NCBI GenBank assembly: GCA_964246985.1
Contig: CAXTSE010000016.1
Span: 8,012 to 72,011 of the forward strand
Source of the DNA: CAXTSE01 sp964246985
GTDB taxonomy: Bacteria > Actinomycetota > Actinomycetes > Actinomycetales > Microbacteriaceae
Length of the DNA stretch: 64,000 nucleotides
Direction: 5' to 3'
The translations under genes were made by a program, and so were the position numbers. Positions within the stretch are counted from its first letter, which is position 1. Every line of letters starts with the position of its first letter. Below are positions 31,043 to 39,388 of this stretch, piece by piece. Under the pieces are notes generated by a model. The model had not been told where the DNA came from. It saw only the letters and a list, made by a program, of their open reading frames with translations, and searched no databases.

Positions 31043-32412
31043 CCAGACAGCAGAAGCTCGTGCTCACGATCGCGGTGCTCGCCTCGTTCGTGTCCTTCCT
31101 CGACAGCACCGTCGTCAACGTCGCCCTGCCCGCCATCATGCGCGAGCTCGGAGGCGGCATCGCGACCCAGCAGTGGGTCGTCGACGCCTACCTGATCACG
31201 CTCGGCTCGCTGATCCTCGTGGCCGGCTCGATCAGCGACGTCTACGGTCGCATCCGCGTGATCCGCATCGGACTCATCGGATTCGGCATCGCCTCGGTCG
31301 CGATCGCCGCCTCGGTGAGCCCCGAGATGCTGATCGTCGCGCGTGCCGTGCAGGGCATCGCGGGCGCGCTGCTCGTGCCGAGCTCGCTCGCGCTCATCAC
31401 CTCGACCTTCCGCGGTGCCGCGCAGGGGAAGGCGATCGGCATCTGGACGGGCATGACGAGCGCCGCGATGATCGCCGGACCGCTCGTGGGCGGCCTCTTC
31501 GTCGACCTGGCGTCGTGGCGGTTCGCGTTCCTCATCAACGTGCTGCCGATCGCGGTCGTGCTGGGGCTGCTCGTCATGCTCGGCCAGAAGGACGAGCACA
31601 GGGCCGGCACGTCGATCGACTACCTCGGGGCGGTGCTCTGCACGCTCGGCCTCGGCGGACCGGTCTTCGCGCTCATCGAGGGCCCGAACCTCGGCTGGGG
31701 GAGCCCGGCGATCCTGCTGCCGCTCATCCTCGGACTGCTCGCGTTCGCCGGATTCATCGTGCGGCAGCGCTTCGCCTCCGACCCGATCATGCCGCTCGGC
31801 CTGTTCCGCTCGCGCAACTTCTCGGCGGGCAACATCGCCACGGCGCTCGTCTACGGAGCCCTCTCGCTGAACGGCTTCGTGCTCGGGGTGTACCTGCAGC
31901 AGGGCGCCGGACTGCCGGCCACGCTCGCGGGCCTCGCCTCGCTGCCGATCACGATCATCATGGTGCTCTTCAGCTCGCGCGTCGGCACGCTCGCCGGCCG
32001 CTACGGTCCGCGGCTCTTCATGACCGTCGGCCCGCTGGTCATCGCGGTCGGGGTGCTGCTCCTGCTGTTCGTCGGCGAGGACTTCGACTACTGGACCCAG
32101 GTGCTGCCCGGCATCCTCGTCTTCGGCGTCGGCATCACGCTGACCGTGTCGCCGCTCACCTCGGCGATCCTCGGGGCGATCGAGACCGAGAGGTCCGGAA
32201 TCGCGTCCGCCGTCAACAACGCCGTCTCGCGCGTGGCCGGGCTGATCGTCATCGCGATGATCGCGTTCATCGTCGGGGGCGAGATCGACCTCGACGGATT
32301 CCACCGGGCGACGATCGTCACCGCGGTGCTGATGGCGCTCGGCGGCGTCGTGTCGTTCATCGGCATCCGCAACCCGACGCCCGCGGATCGCGACGCGGCA
32401 GAGGCGCGCTAG
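31039..32412 (+). CDS. MFS drug exporter, DHA2 (EmrB/QacA) family
   Basis: 457 aa, about 14 membrane segments. Family motifs are FLDSTVVNVALPAI in helix 1, WVVDAYLITLGSLILVAGSISDVYGR (motif A) and the RAVQGIAGALLVPSSLALI motif. These are proton-driven exporters of hydrophobic compounds. It is the third gene of the hydrolase operon (ATG 31039 overlaps the preceding stop). A TAGCGT nine bases upstream could also start a transcript here. Confidence 0.9.
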   Translation: MTRQQKLVLTIAVLASFVSFLDSTVVNVALPAIMRELGGGIATQQWVVDAYLITLGSLILVAGSISDVYGRIRVIRIGLIGFGIASVAIAASVSPEMLIVARAVQGIAGALLVPSSLALITSTFRGAAQGKAIGIWTGMTSAAMIAGPLVGGLFVDLASWRFAFLINVLPIAVVLGLLVMLGQKDEHRAGTSIDYLGAVLCTLGLGGPVFALIEGPNLGWGSPAILLPLILGLLAFAGFIVRQRFASDPIMPLGLFRSRNFSAGNIATALVYGALSLNGFVLGVYLQQGAGLPATLAGLASLPITIIMVLFSSRVGTLAGRYGPRLFMTVGPLVIAVGVLLLLFVGEDFDYWTQVLPGILVFGVGITLTVSPLTSAILGAIETERSGIASAVNNAVSRVAGLIVIAMIAFIVGGEIDLDGFHRATIVTAVLMALGGVVSFIGIRNPTPADRDAAEAR

Positions 32413-32972
32413 GGCCGATCCGCCTCGAGCGCCTGCCGCTCGCGGAACGCGATCATGTTCATGCGGTTGCCGCACCGCACGGTGCAGAAGCGCTTCGAGC
32501 CGTTGCGCGACAGATCGAGCACCAGCCCCGTGCAGTCGTCGGCCTCGCAGCGGCGCAGTCGCGACATCTCGTCCATGCGGATGACGTCCATGAAGGCGAG
32601 CGCCGCCTCGACTCGCATGCGCTCGCCGAGTGGGGCGTCGTCGGCGGTGGCGTGCAGGTGCCAGTCGTAGCCGTCGTGCCGCTCGAGGTGGGGGATCGCG
32701 CGCGCCTCCCGCAGGATTCCGTTGACCTCGTCGACGGCGGGATCGCGCTCGAGGGCCCAGATGCGCCGCACCAGGTCGCGGGTGACGCGCACTCCGTCGA
32801 GCTCGGCCTGGTCGCGATCGAGTCGGCCGGAGAACGGATAGCGGCCGATGAGCGCGCTCAGCTGCTCCACGGTGGCCAGCTCGTCGGTACCCGAGCGGGA
32901 GGCGCCCGCGTCGGTGTTCGCGAGCGCGGCGGCGAACTCGAGCGACTCGGCCGCGTCAGGGGCAAAATGCAA
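32409..32972 (-). CDS. CGNR zinc-finger protein (ABATE/DUF1470 family regulator)
   Basis: 187 aa. Residues 1-135 are the stress-sensing ABATE domain, and the end has the zinc ribbon RRCEADDCTGLVLDLS...RFCTVRCGNR that names the CGNR family, a DNA-binding type. The start appears to be TTG 32972, with GAGGAG five to six bases upstream and no in-frame ATG or GTG before the conserved region. It is divergent from the EamA transporter gene and may regulate it; an ACCTA-CTT-TAGGT palindrome lies between them. Confidence 0.85.
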   Translation of the reverse strand: MHFAPDAAESLEFAAALANTDAGASRSGTDELATVEQLSALIGRYPFSGRLDRDQAELDGVRVTRDLVRRIWALERDPAVDEVNGILREARAIPHLERHDGYDWHLHATADDAPLGERMRVEAALAFMDVIRMDEMSRLRRCEADDCTGLVLDLSRNGSKRFCTVRCGNRMNMIAFRERQALEADRP

Positions 32973-33013
32973 TTTGACTCCTCACGAACGCCGGTCCTAC
33001 TGTCAGTGGTGAC

Positions 33014-33026
33014 ACCTACTTTAGGT
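33014..33026. promoter_or_regulatory. Palindrome ACCTA-CTT-TAGGT in the CGNR/EamA promoter region
   Basis: Perfect 5-bp arms. It overlaps a -10 candidate (TACTTT, 33017-33022) for the plus strand; GTCA-GTGG-TGAC lies just upstream. Candidate site for the CGNR regulator. Confidence 0.4.
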
Positions 33027-33027
33027 C

Positions 33028-33057
33028 ATGACGACGACGAGAGGGCGGAAGCCATGA
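33028..33057 (+). CDS. Nine-codon upstream ORF coupled to the EamA gene
   Basis: ATG 33028 encodes MTTTRGRKP and stops at TGA 33055-33057, which overlaps the EamA ATG (33054) as ATGA. TACTTT ends five bases before the ATG, so the ORF would be translated leaderlessly. Codons are not diagnostic at this length; it may only serve to bring ribosomes to the transporter start, which also has its own GAGGGCGG. Confidence 0.4.
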   Translation: MTTTRGRKP

Positions 33058-34232
33058 AACAGGGATCCACCGCGAGCGGACTCGCGATCGCCGTGCTCGG
33101 CTCACTCGCGTTCGGCACCTCCGGCGCACTCATCAAGCCGCTCCTCGAGGCCGGCTGGTCACCCGCCGCCGCGGTCACCGCGAGGGCGCTGACCGCAGCC
33201 GTCGTGCTCGCGCCCGTCGCGATCATCGCTCTCCGCGGCCGCTGGGCGGCGCTCTGGCGCGGCCGATGGCGCGTGCTCGGCATGGGCCTCGTCGGCGTCT
33301 CGGCGACGCAGCTGGCCTACTTCGCCGCCCTGCAGACGGTCCCGGTGTCGACGGCGCTGCTCATCGAGTTCCTCGCCCCTCTCCTGCTGGTGGGATTCGC
33401 CTGGGCGCGCACTCGGCGGATGCCGCATCCGGTCGTCCTCGTCGGATCCCTCCTCGCGGTGGCCGGCCTGGTGCTCGTCATCGGCCCCGGAGCGCTCCGC
33501 GCCGTCGATCCCGTCGGACTCGCGTTCGCGTTCACCGCGGCCATCGGCTGCGCCGTCTACTTCGTGATCGCCGCCCGCCCGAGCGACGACCTGCCGCCCG
33601 TCGCGCTGTCGGCGGCGGGACTGCTGGTCGGCGGGCTGGCGCTGGCGGCGATCGGGGGCACCGGACTGCTGCCCATGAGCGCGTCCTTCGGCGCCCTGCC
33701 GCTGTTCGGCGGAACCGCCCCGTGGTGGGTTCCGCTGCTCCTCGTCGCGGTGGTCAGCACCGCCTTCGCCTACGCCGCGGGCATCACCGCCGCGGGTCGG
33801 CTCGGGTCGCGGCTGGCGTCGTTCGTGGGCCTGCTCGAGGTGGTCTTCGCCTCGCTGTTCGCCTGGCTCCTGCTCGGCGAGCAGCTCACGCCCGTCCAGC
33901 TGCTGGGCGGCGCGCTCATCCTCGGGGGCATCGCGGCGGTGCGGGCCGATCGCTCGGGTCGCGGGAGCGACGTCGCGAGTCAGCCCGTCATCCGGCTTCC
34001 GGAGAGCACGAGCAGCACCACATCGATCACCGAGGCGGCGATGACCAGCCGGAACAGTCCCCGGACCGCCCCCCTGCGCACCCCGATCACCGTGCCGACG
34101 GTGGCGATGGCCGCCGACGCGACGAGTCCCGCGATTCCGAGCGGGGGGCCGAGCCCGATCGCGAGCGCGATCGCGGCCCCCAGCAGCGCCGCCCAGGTCA
34201 CCACGATCGACGGGGTGCTGCCGAGGCGGTGA
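33054..34232 (+). CDS. EamA-family (DMT) transporter
   Basis: The recognised part has ten membrane segments in two EamA repeats (FGTSGALIKPLLEAG; FLAPLLLVGFAWARTRR; then AFAYAAGITAAGRLGSRLASFVGLLEVVFASLFAWLLLGE), as in metabolite exporters of the RhaT/YdcZ type. It ends near residue 305 (33968). No stop codon occurs there, so the frame runs on to 34232, adding an 87-residue Ser/Pro/Thr-rich tail that is the antisense of the UbiA gene's 3' end. Total 392 aa. The start at ATG 33054 is supported by family N-termini and the ATGA coupling. Confidence 0.85.
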   Translation: MKQGSTASGLAIAVLGSLAFGTSGALIKPLLEAGWSPAAAVTARALTAAVVLAPVAIIALRGRWAALWRGRWRVLGMGLVGVSATQLAYFAALQTVPVSTALLIEFLAPLLLVGFAWARTRRMPHPVVLVGSLLAVAGLVLVIGPGALRAVDPVGLAFAFTAAIGCAVYFVIAARPSDDLPPVALSAAGLLVGGLALAAIGGTGLLPMSASFGALPLFGGTAPWWVPLLLVAVVSTAFAYAAGITAAGRLGSRLASFVGLLEVVFASLFAWLLLGEQLTPVQLLGGALILGGIAAVRADRSGRGSDVASQPVIRLPESTSSTTSITEAAMTSRNSPRTAPLRTPITVPTVAMAADATSPAIPSGGPSPIASAIAAPSSAAQVTTIDGVLPRR

Positions 34233-34804
34233 GGGAGGCCGCGCACGCCTGTCGCGGCGTCGTCGGCGAGGTCCGGCAGCACGTTCGCGAAATGGGCGCC
34301 GAGTCCGAGCAGGGCCCCCGCGGCGATCACCGGCAGGGCGGCGCCGACCGGCTCGGGCCGGGCCAGGGTCACGATGGCGGGCAGGGTGCCGAAGCTGACG
34401 AGGTAGGGGAGCGCCGACAGCGGCGTGCGCTTGAGCCCGACGTTGTACGACCAGGCCGAGACCAGGAACACCAGGTGCGCGAGCGCCGCCGGCAAGCCGA
34501 GCGGCAGGGACAGGACGACGGATGCGGCGGCCGCTCCCACGGCCACCTCCAGTGCCAGCCGGGCCGAGAGGTCTCCCCGCGCCACCGGCTTGTCGCGGCG
34601 GCCCACCGCGCGGTCCCGCGCGGCGTCGATGGCGTCGTTCGAGAGCCCGACCGAGCACTGCCCGAGCAGCATCACGGCCCCGAGCAGGGCGACGCGTCCG
34701 GCATCGAGCCCGCTCGCCACGCCGAGCAGCACCGTGATGAGGGTGACGGCGGCCCCCGGTCCGGGATGCGTCGACAGCGCGAGCGCGCGCAGTCGGGAGG
34801 CCAT
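33980..34804 (-). CDS. UbiA-family prenyltransferase
   Basis: 274 aa, about eight membrane segments. The metal-pyrophosphate motif NDxxDxxxD is NDAIDAARD at 56-64, and the second Asp-rich region (HFANVLPDLADD) is near 190. It transfers a prenyl chain to an aromatic or related acceptor in membrane lipid or quinone synthesis; the acceptor is unknown. ATG 34804 is six bases after TACTGT. Divergent from the PH-like membrane protein; its last 253 bases overlap the EamA frame. Confidence 0.87.
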   Translation of the reverse strand: MASRLRALALSTHPGPGAAVTLITVLLGVASGLDAGRVALLGAVMLLGQCSVGLSNDAIDAARDRAVGRRDKPVARGDLSARLALEVAVGAAAASVVLSLPLGLPAALAHLVFLVSAWSYNVGLKRTPLSALPYLVSFGTLPAIVTLARPEPVGAALPVIAAGALLGLGAHFANVLPDLADDAATGVRGLPHRLGSTPSIVVTWAALLGAAIALAIGLGPPLGIAGLVASAAIATVGTVIGVRRGAVRGLFRLVIAASVIDVVLLVLSGSRMTG

Positions 34805-34849
34805 GGGTTCACAGTACGGGCGTCGCGTCGACCGTAGGATCGGGGCGTG
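34802..34849. promoter_or_regulatory. Two divergent leaderless promoters
   Basis: TACTGT-N6-ATG on the minus strand (34816 to 34804) and TAGGAT-N6-GTG on the plus strand (34835 to 34847). Only 42 bases separate the two genes. Confidence 0.55.
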
Positions 34850-35920
34850 TCGATCAGCACCACCGCTCCGCGCGTCTTCCGTGCGACCGCAGGCAGCACC
34901 GCCGTCGGAGCCGCGCTCATCGCCCTCGGCACCGCCGCCGCGGCGTTCGGTGCCGGCTGCGCCGTCATCCTGCTGGCGCACGGCGGCCTCCGCCGCAGCG
35001 TGCAGGACGTCGTGGTGACCATCGTCATCGTCGCCGTCGTGATCGCCGGGCTCGCCCTCATCGCGGCCCGGATCACGACCCGCGTCGTCGTCGAGGCCGG
35101 GGAGGTGCGCGTCGAGCGGCTCGGCCGCGTGATCCGCCGGTGGGATCGCCCGACGTCGCAGTTCGGCTCGCGCGCCGTCCGTACCGGTGACGGGGCGACC
35201 GCCGCCACCGCCCGCCACCTCGTCGTCACCTCGGCCGGCTCCGTCGACGACTACCCGCTCTGGCGCTTCAGCGAGGAGCAGTTCACCGAGCTCGTGGCCC
35301 TGCTCGCCCCGGTGCGCCTGCCCGGCCCAGCCGCGGCCCCGACCGCGGCTGCGGAGGTCGCCGCTCCGGCGGTCGTGCCGACGTCCGGCACCTTCGCGCT
35401 CGACAGGAGGCCGCTCACCCGCGTCGTGAGGCGCAGCCTGCTGGCCGGGCTCGGCTCGCTGCTCGTGCTCTTCGTCATCACGATCGTCGTGCTCGACCTG
35501 ATCGCGGCCGACGACGAGACCTTCCCCGGCCTGCTCGCGCTCGCCGTGGCCGTCGTCGCCTTCCTCCTGCTGGCGTCGGCCGTCGTGGTGCGGCAGCGGG
35601 CGACGCTGACGCCGCTCCCGAGCGTCGTCCAGGTCTCGCCGTCGAGCATCCGCATCAGCGAGCGCACGGGCGAGCGCGATGTGCCGCTCGGCTCGCTCAC
35701 GCGGATCGACGTCACGCCCTCGAGCTACACGGTGGGGCCGCGGATGCTCGTGCTCGTCCCCGCGGACGGCTCGCGGGCGGTCCGGGTGCCGCTCGGCGGC
35801 GCGGGCGTGACGCCGCAGCAGCGTCACGCGATCTTCCCGGAGTACGCGGCATTCGTCGACACCGTGCTCGCCGCGAGTGCCTGGCGAGGTCCCGGGTTCG
35901 TGAGGTTCCTGCTCGGCTGA
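34847..35920 (+). CDS. Membrane protein with PH-like domains, unknown function
   Basis: 357 aa. Two membrane helices near the N-terminus (about 17-70), a beta-rich domain (70-155: VVVEAGEVRVERLGRVIRRW; PLWRFSEEQF), a second helix pair (195-245) and a second beta-rich domain (250-350: VQVSPSSIRISERTGERDVPLGSLTRIDV). This doubled helix-pair/beta-domain order recalls bacterial PH-domain (YdbT/DUF304-like) proteins. Start at GTG 34847 is set by the leaderless -10. Confidence 0.75.
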   Translation: MSISTTAPRVFRATAGSTAVGAALIALGTAAAAFGAGCAVILLAHGGLRRSVQDVVVTIVIVAVVIAGLALIAARITTRVVVEAGEVRVERLGRVIRRWDRPTSQFGSRAVRTGDGATAATARHLVVTSAGSVDDYPLWRFSEEQFTELVALLAPVRLPGPAAAPTAAAEVAAPAVVPTSGTFALDRRPLTRVVRRSLLAGLGSLLVLFVITIVVLDLIAADDETFPGLLALAVAVVAFLLLASAVVVRQRATLTPLPSVVQVSPSSIRISERTGERDVPLGSLTRIDVTPSSYTVGPRMLVLVPADGSRAVRVPLGGAGVTPQQRHAIFPEYAAFVDTVLAASAWRGPGFVRFLLG

Positions 35921-35958
35921 GCGACGGATCCACGCGCGCCGGATACCCTGAAGGCGAC

Positions 35959-36441
35959 ATGCATCTCATCGAAGACGCCGACCTGCTGCGCGGCATCCTG
36001 CCCGGCCGGTGGACGATCACCGCGACCAACTTCCCCATGTGGCTGACCGGCGAGCGCCGCCAGCCGACCTTCGAGTACGGGGTGCTCCGCGACGATCCGC
36101 TGGTGCTCTCCGACGTCGTCAGCTACACCGACGCCGCGGGCAAGGTCAAGACGATCCGCGGCAAGGACCGCTGGCGGGGCCACCACTTCACCTGGCGAGG
36201 CGCGGGTCCGCTCTCGCTGGTCACCAGCAACTGGGCCGTGATCCGCGCCGACGAGGATCTCGTGACGCTGCGCTTCGAGAAGTCGCTCGCGTCGCCGGCG
36301 GGCGTCGACATCATCGCCCGCGAGGGGATGGACTCGAGCGGCGTGCGCGCCTTCGTCGCCGCCGATCCCGCCGCGTTCGGCCTCACGATCGAGGAGTTCG
36401 CGAGCCTCACCTGGCTCGACCAGGTGCCGCCCGCCTCCTAA
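35959..36441 (+). CDS. Small beta-rich protein, unknown function
   Basis: 160 aa, no signal or membrane segment. Alternating beta-strand patterns with several Trp (GRWTITATNFPMWLTGERR; GHHFTWRGAGPLSLVTSNWAVI) suggest a lipocalin/FABP-like barrel, but I do not recognise a named family. A TACCCT lies nine bases before ATG 35959. The 3' end overlaps the opposed AlkZ-like gene by four bases. Confidence 0.75.
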   Translation: MHLIEDADLLRGILPGRWTITATNFPMWLTGERRQPTFEYGVLRDDPLVLSDVVSYTDAAGKVKTIRGKDRWRGHHFTWRGAGPLSLVTSNWAVIRADEDLVTLRFEKSLASPAGVDIIAREGMDSSGVRAFVAADPAAFGLTIEEFASLTWLDQVPPAS

Positions 36442-37508
36442 TCGAGGAGCTCGGCCGGAAGGCCGACGAAGTCCCCGTACGCGGAGAGGGCACGCCGCAC
36501 CGCGCGCAGCGTCCCGGCGCTCAGGGAGTCGAACGGCTGCAGCGTCACGGCGACCCGGCGCGCCGACCTCTCGCGCTTCCACGTGCCGACGATCTCCCCG
36601 TCGACGACGATGAACGACAGGAACATGCCGTTGCCGCCCGGCACGACAGCGTCGGCGTGCTCCGGGGCGAGGATCGCGCTGCGATCGGTGTAGCCGAGCA
36701 GGTACTCGTCGAAGCCCGGCAGCAGGTGGACGGCCGACGAGGCCGGCTCGAGGCCGGGGCGGTGCAGGTACTCGACGTCGTCGACGACGAGCGCGTCGAG
36801 CTGATCGCGCACGGCGGCGAGCCCGGCCCGCGTGTCGGTGAGGGTCAGCCCCGACCACCAGGCCAGATCCCGCACCGTGGCCGGACCGTGGCCGGAGAAG
36901 TAGCGCAGCGCGAGCTCGGCCAGCGCCGCGTCGCGGGCGAGCACCCGCGGGGTGCGCGCCCACTCGTCGAGCAGCGCGTAGGTCCGCTGCCCGCTCAGCA
37001 CCACGACGCCGGTGTGCGCGAGGTTGCCGAGCAGGTGTGCTCCGCGCTGGCCGGCCGTCGACACCCCGGCGTCGTCGAGGGCCGCGAGGAGCGCGGCACG
37101 CTCGACGTGCGCTCCGCCCGAGAGCCGGCCGCGGGCGACCTCCTCTGCTCGCGCGAAGTCCGAGTCGGTGAGCTCGAGCTGCCGATGGCGACCGGCTGCG
37201 GTGCGCACCTGGCGCTCGCCGGTGAGCGCCAGCATCCAGCCCAGGTCGTCGGGGCTGGTGACGTGCAGGGTGCCGCGCATCGGCCAGGACCGCACGAAGC
37301 CCCCGCTCTCGTGCGCGGCCTCGACGCTCGCGAACGTGCTCCCCGAGGTGCGTACGCCGATCGCCCACATCGTGCCGGGGTAGTCCTGTGCCTGCATCGC
37401 GAGCAGGGACCGCACGGTGGATGCCGGGTCGGGCGAGGCGGGATCCGCGACCCCGAGAGCGGTCAGACGCAGCGCGGCCAGCAGCCTCCGCTGCTCGGCC
37501 GTCGGCAT
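36438..37508 (-). CDS. Winged-helix DNA-binding protein, AlkZ-like (HTH_42)
   Basis: 356 aa. The start (QRRLLAALRLTALG), LLAMQAQDYPGTMWAIGVR, VRSWPMRGTLHVTSPDDLGWML and the closing GFDEYLLGYTDRS match the HTH_42/DUF1006 family, which includes the DNA glycosylase AlkZ that unhooks interstrand cross-links. The QxQ catalytic pair of AlkZ appears as QAQ (MQAQDYP). The role in repair is inferred from the family. ATG 37508 overlaps the stop of the APP1-type phosphatase by one base, so the two are cotranscribed. Confidence 0.85.
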   Translation of the reverse strand: MPTAEQRRLLAALRLTALGVADPASPDPASTVRSLLAMQAQDYPGTMWAIGVRTSGSTFASVEAAHESGGFVRSWPMRGTLHVTSPDDLGWMLALTGERQVRTAAGRHRQLELTDSDFARAEEVARGRLSGGAHVERAALLAALDDAGVSTAGQRGAHLLGNLAHTGVVVLSGQRTYALLDEWARTPRVLARDAALAELALRYFSGHGPATVRDLAWWSGLTLTDTRAGLAAVRDQLDALVVDDVEYLHRPGLEPASSAVHLLPGFDEYLLGYTDRSAILAPEHADAVVPGGNGMFLSFIVVDGEIVGTWKRERSARRVAVTLQPFDSLSAGTLRAVRRALSAYGDFVGLPAELLD

Positions 37509-38536
37509 CAGGCGCCGGACTCCGGCAGCAGGCCGATCTCGCTCAGCTGCGCGCTGAGTCCCGCCCCGTCGACCGCCGAGACCCAGGTGATGTCGCCGCG
37601 CAGCTCGTTGGCGTCGCTGCGGCCGCCGGCCAGCACCGCCTGCCCGGGTGTCAGCTTGCGGATCGCGACCGCCGCGACGTTCTGCGGGTGCTCGGCCGCG
37701 AACTCGCCGTAGAGCATCGGGTCGTGCTGCCCGTCGTCGCCGATCAGCAGCCAGCGCACGTGCGGGAACTCGGCGGCGAGCCGCTTGAGGTTCTCGCGCT
37801 TGTGCTGGGGTCCGCTGCGGAACCAGCGCTCGACGGTGGGCCCCCAGTCGGTGAGCAGCAGCGGTCCGCGCGGGTAGAGGTTGCGGCTCAGGAAGCGGCT
37901 GAGGGTGGGGACGACGTTCCAGGCGCCCGTCGAGAGGTAGATGACGGGGGTGCCCGGATGCGCGCGGGCCAGCCGCTCGTAGAGCACCGACATGCCCGCG
38001 ACGGGGGTGCGCGCGTGCTCGTCGAGCACGAAGGTGTTCCAGGCCGCGAGCAGCGGGCGGGGGAGCGCAGTCACCATGACGGTGTCGTCGACGTCGGAGA
38101 CGATCCCGAAGTCGAGGTCGCCGTCGACGATGAAGACGGACGTCTCGACGGTGTGGCCGTCGGGGATGCTGAGGGTGATCATCTGCCAACCGGGCGCGAT
38201 CACCGCGTCGAGGTCGATCTCGATGTCGAGCACGCCGCCGCGGTCGGTCGTGATGGTGCGCACGCTCTCGCCGACGCGCACCTCGACCTGCACGTCGCGC
38301 ACCGGGATCGACGTGAAGCTGCGCCACCCGCGGATGCCGGCCAGCGGCACCTTCCGGTCGCGCTCGGGACGCAGAACCACGCGCCCGAGGACGCGCACCC
38401 AGCGGGGTCCGCCGTAGCCGGTGAACGGCAGGATCGTGGGCACGAGACCGCGGCCGCGACCGAACCCCTCGCGAAGGCCGTGCAGACGGTCCTCGAGGCG
38501 CGCCGCGAGGTGGGGGGAGGGGGAGGAGGCGGACAT
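37508..38536 (-). CDS. APP1-type phosphatase (DUF2183)
   Basis: 342 aa. The HAD-like catalytic motif DVDDT is at 148-152 (VSDVDDTVMVTALPR), with VIYLSTGAWNVVPTLSRFL, LLTDWGPT and WLLIGDDGQHDP further on, as in phosphatidate phosphatase APP1 of yeast and its bacterial relatives. No signal peptide. It may act on lipid phosphates, but the substrate in bacteria is not established. It is the first gene of a two-gene unit and is divergent from the TetR gene. Confidence 0.87.
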   Translation of the reverse strand: MSASSPSPHLAARLEDRLHGLREGFGRGRGLVPTILPFTGYGGPRWVRVLGRVVLRPERDRKVPLAGIRGWRSFTSIPVRDVQVEVRVGESVRTITTDRGGVLDIEIDLDAVIAPGWQMITLSIPDGHTVETSVFIVDGDLDFGIVSDVDDTVMVTALPRPLLAAWNTFVLDEHARTPVAGMSVLYERLARAHPGTPVIYLSTGAWNVVPTLSRFLSRNLYPRGPLLLTDWGPTVERWFRSGPQHKRENLKRLAAEFPHVRWLLIGDDGQHDPMLYGEFAAEHPQNVAAVAIRKLTPGQAVLAGGRSDANELRGDITWVSAVDGAGLSAQLSEIGLLPESGA

Positions 38537-38563
38537 TTGGTTTCCAGTGTGACACGTGCGGAG

Positions 38564-38626
38564 TTTTGATCGTTTCCATAGCTTCGAGCGCTACAGTGGT
38601 GCGATCAGGCAGAGGAGATCAAAATG
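38564..38626 (+). promoter_or_regulatory. TetR promoter with separated TTTTGATC/GATCAAAA repeats
   Basis: TTTTGATC (38564-38571) and GATCAAAA (38617-38624) form an 8-bp inverted repeat with a 45-base gap, the second arm running into the TetR ATG. TACAGT (38591-38596) between them is a -10 candidate. GAGGAGATC is the ribosome site. Confidence 0.4.
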
Positions 38627-39277
38627 CCAGAGGCCCACCTCTCACCCGCTCGCAACGACAATATCGCGGTCATCCGCAATGAGCCGGTGCAGGCACGCTC
38701 GACAGCGCGACTCGCGGCGCTGCTCGATGCCGCTGCAGAGGTCATCTCCGAGATCGGCTACGAGCGCCTGACGACGGCCATGGTGGCCGACCGCGCGGGC
38801 GCCTCCATCGGCACCGTCTACCGATACTTCCCCGACCGCATCGCCGTGCTGCAGAGCCTCGCCGCCCGCAACGCCGAGCGCTACACCGGACGCGTGCTCG
38901 ACGAGCTGACCGATCCCCGCCACGCCGACTGGTCCGCTGCGCTGAGCGCCGCGATGGCCATCTTCGTCGAGGCCTACCGCACCGAGCCCGGCTTCGCCTC
39001 GCTCCGCCTCGGCGACGTGCTCGACCTCCGCCCCGCGGTCGGCTCGCCTGCGAACTCGATCCTCGCCGACCAGATGTTCCAGGCCCTCGTGGCCCGCTTC
39101 GACCTCGACGCGAGCGACGACGCGCGTCTCGCGTTCGAGGCGACCCTCGAGATGTCGGATGCGATAGCCGCCCGCGCCTTCTCGCGCGACCCGCAGGGGC
39201 ACGAGGCGTTCCTGAAGCACGGGTCCACGATGACGATGGCGCTGCTGGGCGACCATTTCGGGGTTCCTGCGCGCTGA
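38624..39277 (+). CDS. TetR/AcrR-family regulator
   Basis: 217 aa. N-terminal HTH at about 25-70 (ARSTARLAALLDAAAEVISEIGYERLTTAMVADRAGASIGTVYRYFPDR style pattern). The C-terminal ligand domain ends GHEAFLKHGSTMTMALLGDHFG. Ligand unknown. It may repress itself and the divergent phosphatase unit through the repeats in front of it; the osmoprotectant operon downstream has its own promoter 95 bases further on. Confidence 0.88.
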   Translation: MPEAHLSPARNDNIAVIRNEPVQARSTARLAALLDAAAEVISEIGYERLTTAMVADRAGASIGTVYRYFPDRIAVLQSLAARNAERYTGRVLDELTDPRHADWSAALSAAMAIFVEAYRTEPGFASLRLGDVLDLRPAVGSPANSILADQMFQALVARFDLDASDDARLAFEATLEMSDAIAARAFSRDPQGHEAFLKHGSTMTMALLGDHFGVPAR

Positions 39278-39347
39278 TCCGCGTCGCGCCGCGACCACAC
39301 GCCTGACGCGCTCTCCCTGGGTGTCGGCTGATCACGGTGCGTAACAA

Positions 39348-39377
39348 ACCGACGCTGTCGGTGGGCGCGAATAGCCT
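39348..39377 (+). promoter_or_regulatory. Promoter and candidate operator of the osmoprotectant operon
   Basis: TAGCCT at 39372-39377 is the -10. ACCGAC-GCT-GTCGGT (39348-39362), a perfect 6-bp inverted repeat, ends nine bases before it and covers the -35 position. Confidence 0.45.
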
Positions 39378-39388
39378 GGTGGATGGAC

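Noticed and set aside
31173..33053. Long open frame leading into the EamA gene
   Set aside because: It is out of frame with the DHA2 exporter and antisense to the CGNR gene; high G+C keeps such frames open. The transporter's conserved N-terminus begins at 33054.
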